Origin: Cupriavidus basilensis
Lineage (GTDB): Bacteria > Pseudomonadota > Gammaproteobacteria > Burkholderiales > Burkholderiaceae
Direction: 5' to 3'
Assembly (NCBI RefSeq): GCF_008801925.2
Contig: NZ_CP062803.1
Location: 3,782,001-3,846,000, forward strand
Length of the DNA: 64,000 nucleotides
Below are positions 32,620 through 41,559 of this stretch, piece after piece; position 1 is the first letter of the stretch; the number at the start of each line of letters is the position of its first letter. Made by a program: the position numbers and the translations under genes. The notes below the pieces were generated by a model that saw only the letters and a list, made by a program, of their open reading frames with translations, did no database searches and was not told where the DNA came from.

Positions 32620-33060
32620 ATGACAAGACCGGCCAACACCCCCTGGCTCACCCCCTACCTGACGGTAGGCAACGGGCGCAGCGCGCTCGACTTCTACCAC
32701 CGCGCCTTCGGTTTCAGCGCGGGGAACGTGGTCGACGAAAACGGTGTGCCGACCCACGCCGAGATGCACTACCAGGGCGAGCTCGTCGTGATGTTCGCGC
32801 CCGAAGGCGCCTGGGGCAGCACCGCGCGCTCGCCCCGCTCGCTCGGCGTCGAATGCCCGCAGACGTTCTACGTCTACTGCGACGATGTCGATGCCATGCA
32901 CGCGCGCGCCGTCGCCGCCGGCGCGGTCAGCCTGATGGCGCCCGCCGACCAGTTCTGGGGCGACCGCTACTGCATGGTCGAGGATCCCGATGGCTACCGC
33001 TGGGGCTTCGGCAAGCCGCTGGACAAAGCCGCCGGCAAGAACGAGGACGGATCCGCCTGA
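32620..33060 (+). CDS. VOC/glyoxalase-like protein (PhnB type)
   Basis: 146 residues. The paired beta-alpha-beta-beta-beta fold is visible: LTPYLTVGNGRSALDFYHRAFGF, AEMHYQGELVVMFAPEG, then TFYVYCDDVDAMHARAVAAGA and WGDRYCMVEDPDGYRWGF. These are the PhnB/YdfO-like halves of the vicinal-oxygen-chelate superfamily. Candidate metal ligands are present, but enzyme function is unknown. Its stop overlaps the rsmE start, so it may be co-translated with it. Confidence 0.82.
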   Translation: MTRPANTPWLTPYLTVGNGRSALDFYHRAFGFSAGNVVDENGVPTHAEMHYQGELVVMFAPEGAWGSTARSPRSLGVECPQTFYVYCDDVDAMHARAVAAGAVSLMAPADQFWGDRYCMVEDPDGYRWGFGKPLDKAAGKNEDGSA

Positions 33061-33818
33061 TGCCACCTCGCTTTTTCATCGATGCCCCCTTGGCCGCCGA
33101 GACCGACATGCCGTTGCCTGAGGCCGTGGTGCGCCATGTCCAGGTGCTGCGGCTCAACCCCGGCGACGACATCACCTTGTTCGACGGGCGCGGCGGCAGC
33201 CATGCAGCCACCCTGGTCGAAATCGGCAAGCGCCATGCGCTGGCGCGGATCGGCAGCCACGATCCGTTCGAGGCCGAGCCGCCGTTCCGCGTCACGCTGG
33301 CGCAGGGGCTGGCTGGTGGCGACAAGATGGACTGGCTGATCGAGAAATCCGTCGAGCTTGGCGTTGCCGCCATCCAGCCGCTGCAGGCGGCCCGCTCGGT
33401 GGTCCGGCTTTCGGGAGAACGGGCGCAGAAACGCCAGGCGCACTGGCAGGCGCTGGTCGAGGCCGCATGCGAGCAATGTGGGCGCAATCGCTTGCCGGAG
33501 GTCGCGCCGGTCGCTAACGTGGAATCCTGGCTGGGCCTGCAGGCAAAGCCTGCGGCGGACCAGGATGGGGCACGGCTGCTGGTATCGCCGCGGGCTTCGC
33601 AGTCGCTGGTATCGTTTGCCACCGAGCAGCGCAATGCGTTGCTGGACCGCGGCGTGACGCTGCTGATCGGGCCCGAGGGCGGGCTGGCGCCGGACGAGGA
33701 AGCGGCGGCGCTGCGTGCCGGTTTCACGGGCGTGTCACTCGGGCCGCGCATCTTGCGTACAGAAACAGCCGGGCTTGCTTGCCTGGCCACGCTCAACGCG
33801 GTACTGGGCGGATTTTGA
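33060..33818 (+). CDS. rsmE: 16S rRNA m3U1498 methyltransferase
   Basis: 252 residues from the ATG that overlaps the preceding stop. The N-terminal PUA-like region starts PRFFIDAPLAAETDMPLPEAVVRHVQVLRL. The SPOUT knot C-terminus is seen in VTLAQGLAGGDKMDWLIEKSVELGV, ACEQCGRNRLP, LLIGPEGGLAPDEE and VSLGPRILRTETAGLACLATLN. It methylates U1498 of 16S rRNA. Confidence 0.96.
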   Translation: MPPRFFIDAPLAAETDMPLPEAVVRHVQVLRLNPGDDITLFDGRGGSHAATLVEIGKRHALARIGSHDPFEAEPPFRVTLAQGLAGGDKMDWLIEKSVELGVAAIQPLQAARSVVRLSGERAQKRQAHWQALVEAACEQCGRNRLPEVAPVANVESWLGLQAKPAADQDGARLLVSPRASQSLVSFATEQRNALLDRGVTLLIGPEGGLAPDEEAAALRAGFTGVSLGPRILRTETAGLACLATLNAVLGGF

Positions 33819-33870
33819 CGGCACCCGGGCCATCCCGGCCCGGCGCCACACTCACCGGAAGGAGTCGACC

Positions 33871-34461
33871 ATGGGACTACTCGATAGCGTGCTGGGCGGA
33901 GTGCTCGGGCAGCGCGGCAGCGGCGAAGCGGGCGCTGGCGGCCTGAACCCCAAGATGATGATGGCGCTGGGGCTGCTGGCCATGCTGGCCATGCGCCATA
34001 AGGGCGGGGACAGCAGCGGCGGCGCCGCGCAGGATCCGGCCTCGGCAGGTGCGGGGGGCCTCGGCGGCCTTGGCGGACTGCTCGGCGGGCTGATGGGCGG
34101 CGGCGCGGCCGGTGGCGCACCAGGCGGCCTCGATCTGGGCGGATTGCTCGGCGGGCTGCTGGGCGGCCAGGCCGGCGGCGCGTCCGCGCTGGGCGCAGCG
34201 GCCGGCGGCATCGGCGCCTTGCAGCAGGTCCTGGCCCAGGCGGGCCTGGGCGAACAGGTCAACTCGTGGATCGGCACCGGCGCCAACCAGGCGGTCTCGC
34301 CGTCCGCGCTGGCCAGCGCACTGGGTGGCACCGGCGCGCTGGAGAGCCTGGCCGAAAAGACGGGCTTGTCCCAGGACGATGTCGCAGCCCATCTCAGCGA
34401 AGGACTGCCGGAGCTGATCGACAAGCTGACGCCGCAAGGCCAGGTACCGCCGGCGGCGTAA
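33871..34461 (+). CDS. YidB family protein, glycine-rich
   Basis: 196 residues after a GGAAGGAG box. The N-terminus MGLLDSVLGGVLGQ and C-terminus (LGEQVNSWIGTGANQAVSPSALASALG … LSQDDVAAHLSEGLPELIDKLTPQGQVP) define the YidB (DUF937-like) family. The middle 90 residues are Gly/Ala-rich (GGLGGLGGLLGGLMGGG type), probably disordered. The function of YidB proteins is unknown. It is expressed alone and ends at a strong terminator. Confidence 0.85.
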   Translation: MGLLDSVLGGVLGQRGSGEAGAGGLNPKMMMALGLLAMLAMRHKGGDSSGGAAQDPASAGAGGLGGLGGLLGGLMGGGAAGGAPGGLDLGGLLGGLLGGQAGGASALGAAAGGIGALQQVLAQAGLGEQVNSWIGTGANQAVSPSALASALGGTGALESLAEKTGLSQDDVAAHLSEGLPELIDKLTPQGQVPPAA

Positions 34462-34483
34462 CCGCGCGCCCTGCCGGCAAAGC

Positions 34484-34512
34484 AAAAGGCCCGCTGCTAG
34501 CGGGCCTTTTTT
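34484..34512. terminator. Bidirectional terminator between yidB-like and barstar genes
   Basis: Stem AAAAGGCCCGCT / AGCGGGCCTTTT(TT) with loop GCT, between convergent genes. Confidence 0.9.
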
Positions 34513-34544
34513 AACTTGCTGTCGTCGCTACAGGCGGCTGGCGC

Positions 34545-35144
34545 TCAGGCGAAGGAATAGAACACGCGGAACTGCACCTTGCGCTCGGCCCAGAACTCGG
34601 CCGCATCACGGAACACATCGAGCAAGACCTCGCGCCCTTCCTTGTCGAACTTCTGCGCAATCGGCAGGCCTTCGAGCACGATCACGAAACCGGGCTGCGG
34701 GCCCGCCTTGTAAATCAGGTCGGTCAGGCAATCGGCCAACGCATCGAAATTCTTGCCGAAATGCTTGGGAAAGAGGAAGTTGGTGGCGATGGTTTCCAGC
34801 ACTTCCGCCTTGCTCTGGCAATGTGCGCAGTTCGCATAGAGGAAGTGCTGGCCCAGCTCCGCCGCGGCCTGAGCGAGTTCGGGCACGCGAAACGCGCGGA
34901 TCGACTGGACGATGTTTGGACGCACCGTCTTGAACAGGGTCATGGCTCCCTCTTGGCTGCCGTCAGTGCCTGCTGCGGGAACGGGTGCGAGCGGCGGTTG
35001 TTGCGAGAGCTCGTTGCGGGGCATCGTCAACACGTTGTCGTAAAGATTCTGGGCCTGGGTCTGGGCCCGCTGCCAGCCATCTCCGGCGCCGCGCTCTTCG
35101 CGGGCGGCAAGGGCGTCGCCCAGTCCGAAAATGTCAGTCATCAT
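34545..35144 (-). CDS. Barstar-family ribonuclease inhibitor with a long N-terminal extension
   Basis: 199 residues, about twice the length of classical barstar (about 90). The barstar fold occupies roughly residues 95-199: LETIATNFLFPKHFGKNFDALADCLTDL is the family helix region and FVIVLEGLP the following strand. The first 90 residues are unlike barstar and contain no clear domain; a CAHC pair lies at 106-109. Two ATGs (35144, 35141) overlap the stop of the RNase gene (ATGA), so the inhibitor is made by coupled translation. It presumably protects the cell from the RNase upstream; direct binding is inferred. Confidence 0.85.
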   Translation of the reverse strand: MMTDIFGLGDALAAREERGAGDGWQRAQTQAQNLYDNVLTMPRNELSQQPPLAPVPAAGTDGSQEGAMTLFKTVRPNIVQSIRAFRVPELAQAAAELGQHFLYANCAHCQSKAEVLETIATNFLFPKHFGKNFDALADCLTDLIYKAGPQPGFVIVLEGLPIAQKFDKEGREVLLDVFRDAAEFWAERKVQFRVFYSFA

Positions 35145-35575
35145 TTGGCTATCCGTTTGAAACTGTTGTAGTGGTCGTCCGTGTAGTAACAGTCGTTGGT
35201 GGCGCGTTGATCACCGCCACATACGATCCGTCGTGCTCCTCGATTTCGGCTGTTTGTCTTCACCGTGTATTCGCGGTAGTAATTGCGCGACCTTTGCGGC
35301 AGGGCGCGCTCGTAGTTGCCGAACCTCGAGCCATCCTTGGCGTAGGGAAACGGGCCACCCGCTTCGATCCTCTCCAACGTGGACTGTGCCTCGTTGGGCA
35401 ACTGTTGTACTGCGATGGTTCCCGTGCCGTCATCGGCCGCCTGGCGTGCCAGCACCGGCTGCGCCAGCGCGCACGACAACGCCACGCCTGCCAGCACCCG
35501 GCTTGCCACCCGCGCCAGACCGGCGACTGAAATCCATTGTGATGCGCGCTGCGTCAAAGGAATCTGGGAACCCAC
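35141..35575 (-). CDS. Secreted guanyl-specific ribonuclease (RNase Sa/N1 family)
   Basis: 144 residues from a GTG start with poor ribosome binding site. A signal peptide runs to about residue 43 (SRVLAGVALSCALAQPVLA). The mature domain matches RNase Sa: LPNEAQSTLERIEAGGPFPYAKDGSRFGNYERALP, YYREYTVKT, ARRIVCGG and YYTDDHYNSF. Catalytic residues are in place: E102, R115 and H135 by alignment to RNase Sa E54, R65 and H85. C119 and C129 could form a disulfide. It should cleave RNA after guanosine outside the cytoplasm. The downstream barstar gene overlaps it. Confidence 0.88.
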   Translation of the reverse strand: MGSQIPLTQRASQWISVAGLARVASRVLAGVALSCALAQPVLARQAADDGTGTIAVQQLPNEAQSTLERIEAGGPFPYAKDGSRFGNYERALPQRSRNYYREYTVKTNSRNRGARRIVCGGDQRATNDCYYTDDHYNSFKRIAK

Positions 35576-35904
35576 GTTGCTTGTCTTGATTTGAGGACAC
35601 CAACCAAACGATCCCGGCGCCGCTGCGCGGTTGCCGCGCCACCTAAACTGCCCATTTTGCCTGCGCCCCGGACGGCCTGCGCGTAAATCGACAGCTTTGT
35701 CGCGCGCGTGACGAGCGCGTACTTCAAAGGCATAAGGTTACGCCCATGCTAATAAATAATCAATCCCCGCCCCTGGGCAGAGTGGAAAACCTCAATTGTT
35801 TCAACATGTTAAGAAAATGTGTGCACACACTGACGGGGTGCCGGCGGCAGTAAAAAGACAATAAAAAAGCCGGGCAAGCCCGGCTTTTCAAGACTGACGG
35901 CGGT
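35576..35904. other. Intergenic region upstream of the RNase operon
   Basis: About 330 bp with no gene. It should hold the RNase-barstar promoter (leftward). A possible TTGATT-17-TAACCT pair exists on the minus strand in the AT-rich part around 35735-35765, and a 12-bp palindrome TGTGTGCACACA lies at 35818-35829. At its left-facing end is the maeB terminator. Confidence 0.5.
35863..35888 (-). terminator. Hairpin with T-run in the maeB 5'/RNase upstream interval
   Basis: Stem AAAAGCCGGGC / GCCCGGCTTTT with an AA loop, 17 bp past the stop of maeB (whose leftward stop is at 35905). It terminates maeB. Confidence 0.88.
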
Positions 35905-38229
35905 TTAGCGCTTGGCTGCTGCGTCCACCACCACCAGCGACGTCATATTGACGATACGCCGCACCGTGGCCGAAGGCGTCAGGATGTGGACAGGCGCCTT
36001 GACGCCGAGCAGGATCGGCCCGATCGCCACATTGTTGCCCGCCGCGACCTTGAGCAGGTTGTAAGCGATGTTGGCGGCGTCGATGTTCGGGCACACCAGC
36101 AGGTTGGCCTCGCCCTTGAGGGTGCCGTCCGGCACCAGCGTGTCGCGCAGCTTCGGATCCAGCGCGCAATCGCCATGCATTTCGCCATCCACCTCGAGAT
36201 CCGGGGCGCGCTCGCGCAGGATCGCCAGGGTTTCGCGCATCTTCTGCGCCGAAGGCGCTTCGGATGTGCCGAAGTTGGAGTGCGACACCAGCGCCACCTT
36301 GGGGACGATGCCGAAGCGCTTGAGCTCTTCGGCGGCCATCAGGGTGATCTCCGCCAGTTGGCCAGCGGTCGGGTCAACGTTGACGTGGGTGTCGACCAGG
36401 AAAATCTGCCGGCCCGGCAGGACCAGCCCGTTCATCGCCGCATACACCTCGTTGGTGCCACCCAGGATCTGGTCGATATAGCGCAGGTGCGCGGCAGTCG
36501 TGCTGACCGTGCCGCAGATCATGCCATCGGCCTCGCCCTGCTTGACCAGCATCGCGCCGATCAGCGTGGTGCGGCGGCGCATTTCCAGCTTGGCGTACTG
36601 CTGGGTGATGCCCTGGCGGGCCATCATCTTGAAGTACGCCTCGGAGTAGTCGCGGAAACGTGCGTCGTGTTCCGGGTTGACCACGGTGAAGTCGATGCCG
36701 CCGCGCAGGCGCAGGCCAAAGCGCTCGATGCGATGAGCGATGACGGCCGGGCGGCCGACCAGGATCGGGTTGGCCAGCTTTTCATCGACGATCACCTGCA
36801 CCGCGCGCAGCACACGCTCTTCCTCGCCCTCTGCGAAGACGATGCGCTTCTTTTCCATGTCGACCTGGCGGGCAGCCGCGTAGATCGGCTTCATCAGGGT
36901 GCCGGAGTGGTACACGAACTGCTGCAGCTGCAGGCGGTACGCGTCCATGTCCTTGATGGGGCGCGCGGCCACGCCGGACTTCATGGCGGCCTCGGCCACC
37001 GCCGGCGCGATCTTGACGATCAGGCGCGGATCGAACGGCTTGGGAATCAGGTACTCGGGGCCGAAGGACAGGTCCTGGATGCCATAGGCGGTGGCGACGA
37101 TGTCGCTCTGCTCCTGGCGGGCCAGTTCCGCAATCGCATGCGCCGCGGCGACTTCCATCTCACGCGTGATGGTGGTGGCGCCGCAGTCCAGCGCGCCGCG
37201 GAAGATGAAGGGGAAGCACAGGACGTTGTTGACCTGGTTCGGGTAGTCGGTACGGCCGGTGGCGATCACCGCGTCCGGACGAACTTCCTTGACCAGCTCC
37301 GGCAGGATTTCCGGGTTAGGGTTAGCCAGGGCCAGCACCAGCGGCTTGTCGGCCATGCGCTGGACCATGTCCTGCTTGAGCACGCCGGCAGCGGACAGGC
37401 CGAGGAAAATATCGGCGCCATCGATCACTTCTGCCAGCTTGCGCTTGTCGGTCTTTTGCGCAAAGCGGGCCTTTTCCGGGTCCATCAGCTCGGCGCGGCC
37501 TTCATAGACCACGCCCGCCAGGTCGGTCACCCAGATGTTCTCGATCTTCATGCCGAGGTCGAGCAGCAGGTCCAGGCAAGCCAGCGCCGCAGCACCCGCG
37601 CCGGAAGCCACCAGCTTGACCTTGCTGATATCTTTGCCGACCACGGTCAGGCCATTGACCACGGCCGCGCCGACCACGATGGCGGTGCCATGCTGGTCAT
37701 CGTGGAAGACGGGAATCTTCATGCGCTCGCGCAGCTTGCGCTCAACGTAGAAGCACTCGGGTGCCTTGATGTCTTCCAGGTTGATACCGCCGAAGGTGGG
37801 CTCGAGCGCGGCGATGATCTGCACCAGCTTCTCGGGGTCCTTCTCATCGAGTTCGATGTCGAACACGTCGATGCCGGCGAATTTCTTGAACAAGCCTGCC
37901 TTGCCTTCCATCACCGGCTTGGAAGCCGCCGGGCCGATATCACCCAGGCCCAGCACCGCGGTGCCGTTGGTGATCACGCCGACCAGGTTGCCGCGCGCGG
38001 TGTAGCGGAATGCATTGAGCGGATCGGCGACGATTTCCTCGCAGGCGTAGGCCACGCCCGGCGAGTACGCCAGGGCCAGGTCGCGCTGGTTGGATAGCGG
38101 CTTGGTCGGCGTAACGGAGATCTTGCCCGGGGTCGGAAACTCGTGATATTCCAGGGCAGCTTTGCGCAGCGCCTCACGCTGCTGCTGCTTCAGGTCGTCT
38201 TGGGGCGTGGGCTGCTGGGGACTGGTCAT
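35905..38229 (-). CDS. maeB: NADP-dependent malic enzyme fused to a phosphotransacetylase-like domain
   Basis: 774 residues. The N-terminal malic enzyme (about 1-430) has the start [62 protein letters not shown] (active-site lysine/aspartate region) and the Rossmann motif [20 protein letters not shown]. The C-terminal part (about 440-774) is homologous to phosphotransacetylase and acts in regulation, not catalysis. It oxidatively decarboxylates malate to pyruvate with NADP. A 25-bp palindrome covers its promoter region (38334-38358), so repressor control is likely. Confidence 0.95.
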   Translation of the reverse strand: MTSPQQPTPQDDLKQQQREALRKAALEYHEFPTPGKISVTPTKPLSNQRDLALAYSPGVAYACEEIVADPLNAFRYTARGNLVGVITNGTAVLGLGDIGPAASKPVMEGKAGLFKKFAGIDVFDIELDEKDPEKLVQIIAALEPTFGGINLEDIKAPECFYVERKLRERMKIPVFHDDQHGTAIVVGAAVVNGLTVVGKDISKVKLVASGAGAAALACLDLLLDLGMKIENIWVTDLAGVVYEGRAELMDPEKARFAQKTDKRKLAEVIDGADIFLGLSAAGVLKQDMVQRMADKPLVLALANPNPEILPELVKEVRPDAVIATGRTDYPNQVNNVLCFPFIFRGALDCGATTITREMEVAAAHAIAELARQEQSDIVATAYGIQDLSFGPEYLIPKPFDPRLIVKIAPAVAEAAMKSGVAARPIKDMDAYRLQLQQFVYHSGTLMKPIYAAARQVDMEKKRIVFAEGEEERVLRAVQVIVDEKLANPILVGRPAVIAHRIERFGLRLRGGIDFTVVNPEHDARFRDYSEAYFKMMARQGITQQYAKLEMRRRTTLIGAMLVKQGEADGMICGTVSTTAAHLRYIDQILGGTNEVYAAMNGLVLPGRQIFLVDTHVNVDPTAGQLAEITLMAAEELKRFGIVPKVALVSHSNFGTSEAPSAQKMRETLAILRERAPDLEVDGEMHGDCALDPKLRDTLVPDGTLKGEANLLVCPNIDAANIAYNLLKVAAGNNVAIGPILLGVKAPVHILTPSATVRRIVNMTSLVVVDAAAKR

Positions 38230-38333
38230 CGGCGCATCTTCCGGTCGGTGGAGCCGTTAATCACGTATGGGACACGAAATGGCGGGTCGGCTCCACGTAC
38301 CCGCAGTCTCTTCCTTTGGAACCTGACATTTTA

Positions 38334-38358
38334 TATTGTGAAATATTATTTCACAATA
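38334..38358 (-). promoter_or_regulatory. 25-bp palindromic operator at the maeB promoter
   Basis: TATTGTGAAATA and TATTTCACAATA flank a single T. On the maeB strand the palindrome overlaps a TTGTGA (-35-like) and runs into TATAAA (-10-like), so a protein bound here would block RNA polymerase. thiL begins 146 bp to the right, so both genes could be affected. The spacing (TGTGA-N9-TCACA) does not fit CRP, and an IclR- or GntR-type regulator is the likelier binder. Confidence 0.6.
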
Positions 38359-38503
38359 AGCGTTTTGCGCGAGGCACCTTTGCGTTTCGGTACAATATGC
38401 CGCATGCCGCCAGCGCTGAACAGCAGGGCGAAACCCGCAGCGGCCGCGACCCGGCGAGGTTTCCCTGGCCCATAGCAGAATCTCCGCCGCCCCGATCCCC
38501 TTC

Positions 38504-39484
38504 ATGCCCGATTCCTCCAGCGCCCAGCTCTCCGAGTTCGACCTGATCCGCCGCTTTTTTACCCGGCCCGCACAAAAAGCGGTACTGGGCGTGGGCGACG
38601 ATTGCGCACTGATTGAAGGGCGCCCCGGCCACCACCTTGCCATCAGCACCGACATGCTGGTCAGCGGACGGCACTTCTTTCCGGACGTGGCGCCGCGCTC
38701 ACTTGGCCACAAGGCGCTGGCGGTCAACCTGTCCGACCTGGCTGCCATGGGCGCCGAGCCCCGCGCCTTCACACTAGCGCTGGCGCTGCCCGACGCGCAA
38801 GCCGCATGGCTGTCCGAACTGGCCGCTGGCATGCTGGAGCTGGCCGACGCCCACGGCTGCGAGCTGATCGGCGGCGACACCACGCGCGGCCCGCTGACGC
38901 TGAGCCTGACGGTGTTCGGCGACGTACCTGTGCATAAGGCGCTGCGACGCGATGCCGCACGCCCCGGCGACGATATCTGGGTCTCCGGCACGCTTGGCGA
39001 TGCCCGCCTGGCGCTAGGCGACTTCCGTGGCGAATGGCTGCTGCCCGAACCGGACTTCAGCCAGGTGCGCCCGCACATGGACACGCCAACGCCACGCATC
39101 GCGCTGGGCATGGCGCTCCGCGGTGTGGCCCATGCGGCACTCGATATTTCCGACGGCCTGGTCGGCGACCTCGGCCATATCCTGGAACGCTCCCAGGTCG
39201 GCGCCCTGCTCGATGTCGACGCCCTGCCCCGCTCGACGGTGCTGGCCAGCCAGCCGGAGGCGCGCCAGCTGGAATGCACCCTGGCCGGCGGCGACGACTA
39301 CGAACTCTGCTTTACCGCTCCCGTGGGCGAGCGCGACCACATTGCCGCCATCGGCACGCGGCTCGGGCTGGCGCTGACGCGTGTCGGCACGATCACGCCC
39401 GAGGCTGGCCTGCGCCTGGTTGACCGCGACGGCAATCCGAGCGCTTACAAAGGCACCAGCTTCGACCACTTCGCTTCCCCCTGA
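38504..39484 (+). CDS. thiL: Thiamine-monophosphate kinase
   Basis: 326 residues. It phosphorylates thiamine phosphate to the active diphosphate. The ATP-binding PurM-like fold is visible: SEFDLIRRFFTRPAQKAVLGVGDDCALIE, ISTDMLVSGRHFF, HKALAVNLSDLAAMGAEPRAFTLALALP, and GGDTTRGPLTLSLTVFG. LEGGDDYELCF-like GGDDYELCFTAP appears in the C-terminal half. A TACAAT element near 38390 may be its -10 box. pgpA follows 105 bp downstream. Confidence 0.95.
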   Translation: MPDSSSAQLSEFDLIRRFFTRPAQKAVLGVGDDCALIEGRPGHHLAISTDMLVSGRHFFPDVAPRSLGHKALAVNLSDLAAMGAEPRAFTLALALPDAQAAWLSELAAGMLELADAHGCELIGGDTTRGPLTLSLTVFGDVPVHKALRRDAARPGDDIWVSGTLGDARLALGDFRGEWLLPEPDFSQVRPHMDTPTPRIALGMALRGVAHAALDISDGLVGDLGHILERSQVGALLDVDALPRSTVLASQPEARQLECTLAGGDDYELCFTAPVGERDHIAAIGTRLGLALTRVGTITPEAGLRLVDRDGNPSAYKGTSFDHFASP

Positions 39485-39589
39485 CAAGCCTGCGGCCGCC
39501 GTGTCATCATGCAGCCATGCGGGGCGCCAGACCCTGCCCGGACACACCGTCCGGCACAAATCCACCCGAACCAGACGAGCCAATCCCTG

Positions 39590-40156
39590 ATGTCCGCCTA
39601 CCCGCCCGGGCCTACCGCGCACGATCCCGCCCTGACCCTGGAAGCCGGCCAGGCTGCCAAGGTCACGCGCCCTACGGCGCGTTTCATGCTCTCGCACCCT
39701 GCTCACCTGATCGCGCTGGGCTTCGGCTCGGGGCTTTCGCCGGTTGGGCCGGGCACGGTCGGCACGCTGTACGCGTGGCTGTCCTACCTGGTGATCTCGA
39801 TGTGGGTGCGGCCGGAAACCTGGCTGTGGCTGATCGTCGGCGGCTTCGTGCTGGGGCTCTGGGCCTGCGCCCGCACCGCGCGCGACATGGGTGTGTTCGA
39901 CCACGGCAGCATGGTCTGGGACGAGATCGTGGCGTTCTGGCTGGTCATGGCCTTCGTCATGCCGACCGGCTTCTGGGGCCAGCTTGCGGCGTTCCTGTGG
40001 TTCCGCCTGTTCGATATCGTCAAGCCGGCGCCCATCGGACATCTCGACCGGACCCTCAAGGGGCCCGGCCTGCGCGGCGGCTTCGGCGTGATGTTCGACG
40101 ACATCATGGCCGCCTTCTACACGCTGCTGGTGTTCGCCCTGTGGCGTTCGCTGTGA
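39590..40156 (+). CDS. pgpA: Phosphatidylglycerophosphatase A
   Basis: 188 residues. The family start HLIALGFGSGLSPVGPGTVGTL is followed by membrane segments, MVWDEIVAFWLVM, and WFRLFDIVKPAPIGHLDR, with the conserved acidic and Phe-Asp residues of PgpA. It dephosphorylates phosphatidylglycerophosphate in the inner membrane. thiL and pgpA are neighbours in many proteobacteria. The first 30 residues are extra to the E. coli protein. Confidence 0.94.
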   Translation: MSAYPPGPTAHDPALTLEAGQAAKVTRPTARFMLSHPAHLIALGFGSGLSPVGPGTVGTLYAWLSYLVISMWVRPETWLWLIVGGFVLGLWACARTARDMGVFDHGSMVWDEIVAFWLVMAFVMPTGFWGQLAAFLWFRLFDIVKPAPIGHLDRTLKGPGLRGGFGVMFDDIMAAFYTLLVFALWRSL

Positions 40157-40195
40157 TCAATCATTCCCCCCAACCTATCTACTGAATCCACCATC

Positions 40196-40693
40196 ATGCC
40201 CGTCAGCCGCTTGCTCGACCAACTCGCCGTCCAGGTCGGAATCTCCCTGAACGAGAAGTCGCTGTTGCTCGCCACCGCGGAATCCTGCACGGGTGGCCTG
40301 GTGGCCGCTGCCATTACCGATGTATCGGGTTCGTCAGGGTGGTTCGAGCGGGGCTTCGTCACGTACTCGAACGAGGCCAAGTCGACCATGCTGGGCGTGC
40401 CGGCCAGGCTGATTCGCGATCATGGCGCGGTCAGCGAGGAAGTGGCGCGCGCCATGGCCGAAGGCGCCCTGCTCAACAGCCGCGCCCAGGTGGCGTTGTC
40501 GATCACCGGTGTGGCCGGGCCAACCGGCGGCACGCCGGAAAAGCCCGTGGGCATGGTGTGCTTCGGCTGGAGCAACCGCATCACCACCAATGTGGAGACG
40601 CAGCGCTTTCGCGGCGACCGGCAGCAGATCCGCCGCCAGGCTGCGGAATACGCGATTCGCGGCCTGCTCGAGCTGGTCCGCAACGAAGCCTGA
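40196..40693 (+). CDS. pncC: Nicotinamide-nucleotide amidohydrolase (CinA C-terminal family)
   Basis: 165 residues, the stand-alone CinA C-terminal domain. Motifs are LLATAESCTGGLVAAAITDVSGSSGWFERGFVTYSNEAK and ALSITGVAGPTGGTPEKPVGMVCFG. It deamidates nicotinamide mononucleotide to nicotinate mononucleotide in the pyridine nucleotide cycle. It follows pgpA by 40 bp in the same direction, so thiL-pgpA-pncC is a likely operon. Confidence 0.94.
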   Translation: MPVSRLLDQLAVQVGISLNEKSLLLATAESCTGGLVAAAITDVSGSSGWFERGFVTYSNEAKSTMLGVPARLIRDHGAVSEEVARAMAEGALLNSRAQVALSITGVAGPTGGTPEKPVGMVCFGWSNRITTNVETQRFRGDRQQIRRQAAEYAIRGLLELVRNEA

Positions 40694-40707
40694 GGGCTCA
40701 GGCACGC

Positions 40708-40734
40708 GCGTCGCCGGCAAGCCGCCGGCGACGC
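40708..40734. terminator. T-less hairpin between convergent pncC and pyrF
   Basis: A perfect 11-bp stem GCGTCGCCGGC / GCCGGCGACGC with loop AAGCC. No T-run; similar in position to the hairpin at 16458-16488. Confidence 0.5.
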
Positions 40735-40740
40735 GGCGGT

Positions 40741-41559
40741 TCAGCCCTGACGGAAGCGGTTGATGGTTTCGCGCGTTTGCAGCGCAACGTTGCGTGCGGC
40801 GGCCGCGAAATCCTTCTCGCGGCTGGCATAGAGGATGGCGCGCGACGAATTGATCATCATGCCGGTGCCAGCGCCGGTGCGCCCGGCCCGGACGGTGGCC
40901 TCGATGTCGCCGCCCTGGGCGCCGATGCCGGGGATCAGCAGCGGCATGTCGCCCACGATCTCGCGCACCTTGGCAATCTCCGCGGGGAAGGTCGCCCCCA
41001 CCACCAGCGCCATCTGCCCATTGGTATTCCAGCGCGTGGCGGCCGCCTCGGCCACCACCTGGTACACCGGCTTGCCATCCACCGGCAGGAACTGCACGTC
41101 GGAGCCGCCCGGGTTGGAAGTGCGGCACAGCACGATCACGCCGCGATCCGGATAGGCCAGGTACGGCTCCAGCGAATCCAGGCCCATGTAGGGATTGACC
41201 GTGACTGCGTCCGCCCGGTAACGCTCGAAGGCTTCGATGGCGTACTGCTGCGCGGTCGAACCGATGTCGCCGCGCTTGGCGTCCAGGATCACGGGAATCC
41301 CGGGGTGGGCGTCATGGATATAGGCGATCAGCTGTTCGAGCTGGTCTTCGGCGCGCTGCGCCGCGAAATAGGCGATCTGCGGCTTGAAGGCGCAGACCAG
41401 GTCGGCGGTGGCGTCGACGATCTCGCGGCAAAAGGAAAAGATCGCGCCGCCCGTGCCCGTCATGGACAGGGGCAGCTTGCCCGGATCGGGGTCTAGCCCG
41501 ACGCAGAGGAGGGAATCGTTGCGCTGCCAGGCTGCAGCCAGCTGCTCGGTGAAGGTCAT
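40741..41559 (-). CDS. pyrF: Orotidine 5'-phosphate decarboxylase
   Basis: 272 residues, the longer bacterial type. Motifs include [47 protein letters not shown] (catalytic Asp/Lys), and [14 protein letters not shown], with [16 protein letters not shown] at the phosphate-binding end. It makes UMP from OMP. It is convergent with pncC. Confidence 0.96.
   Translation of the reverse strand: MTFTEQLAAAWQRNDSLLCVGLDPDPGKLPLSMTGTGGAIFSFCREIVDATADLVCAFKPQIAYFAAQRAEDQLEQLIAYIHDAHPGIPVILDAKRGDIGSTAQQYAIEAFERYRADAVTVNPYMGLDSLEPYLAYPDRGVIVLCRTSNPGGSDVQFLPVDGKPVYQVVAEAAATRWNTNGQMALVVGATFPAEIAKVREIVGDMPLLIPGIGAQGGDIEATVRAGRTGAGTGMMINSSRAILYASREKDFAAAARNVALQTRETINRFRQG

Noticed and set aside
38334..38358. 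CRP site at the maeB promoter
   Set aside because: The half-sites TGTGA and TCACA are separated by 9 bp instead of 6, so a CRP dimer would not fit.
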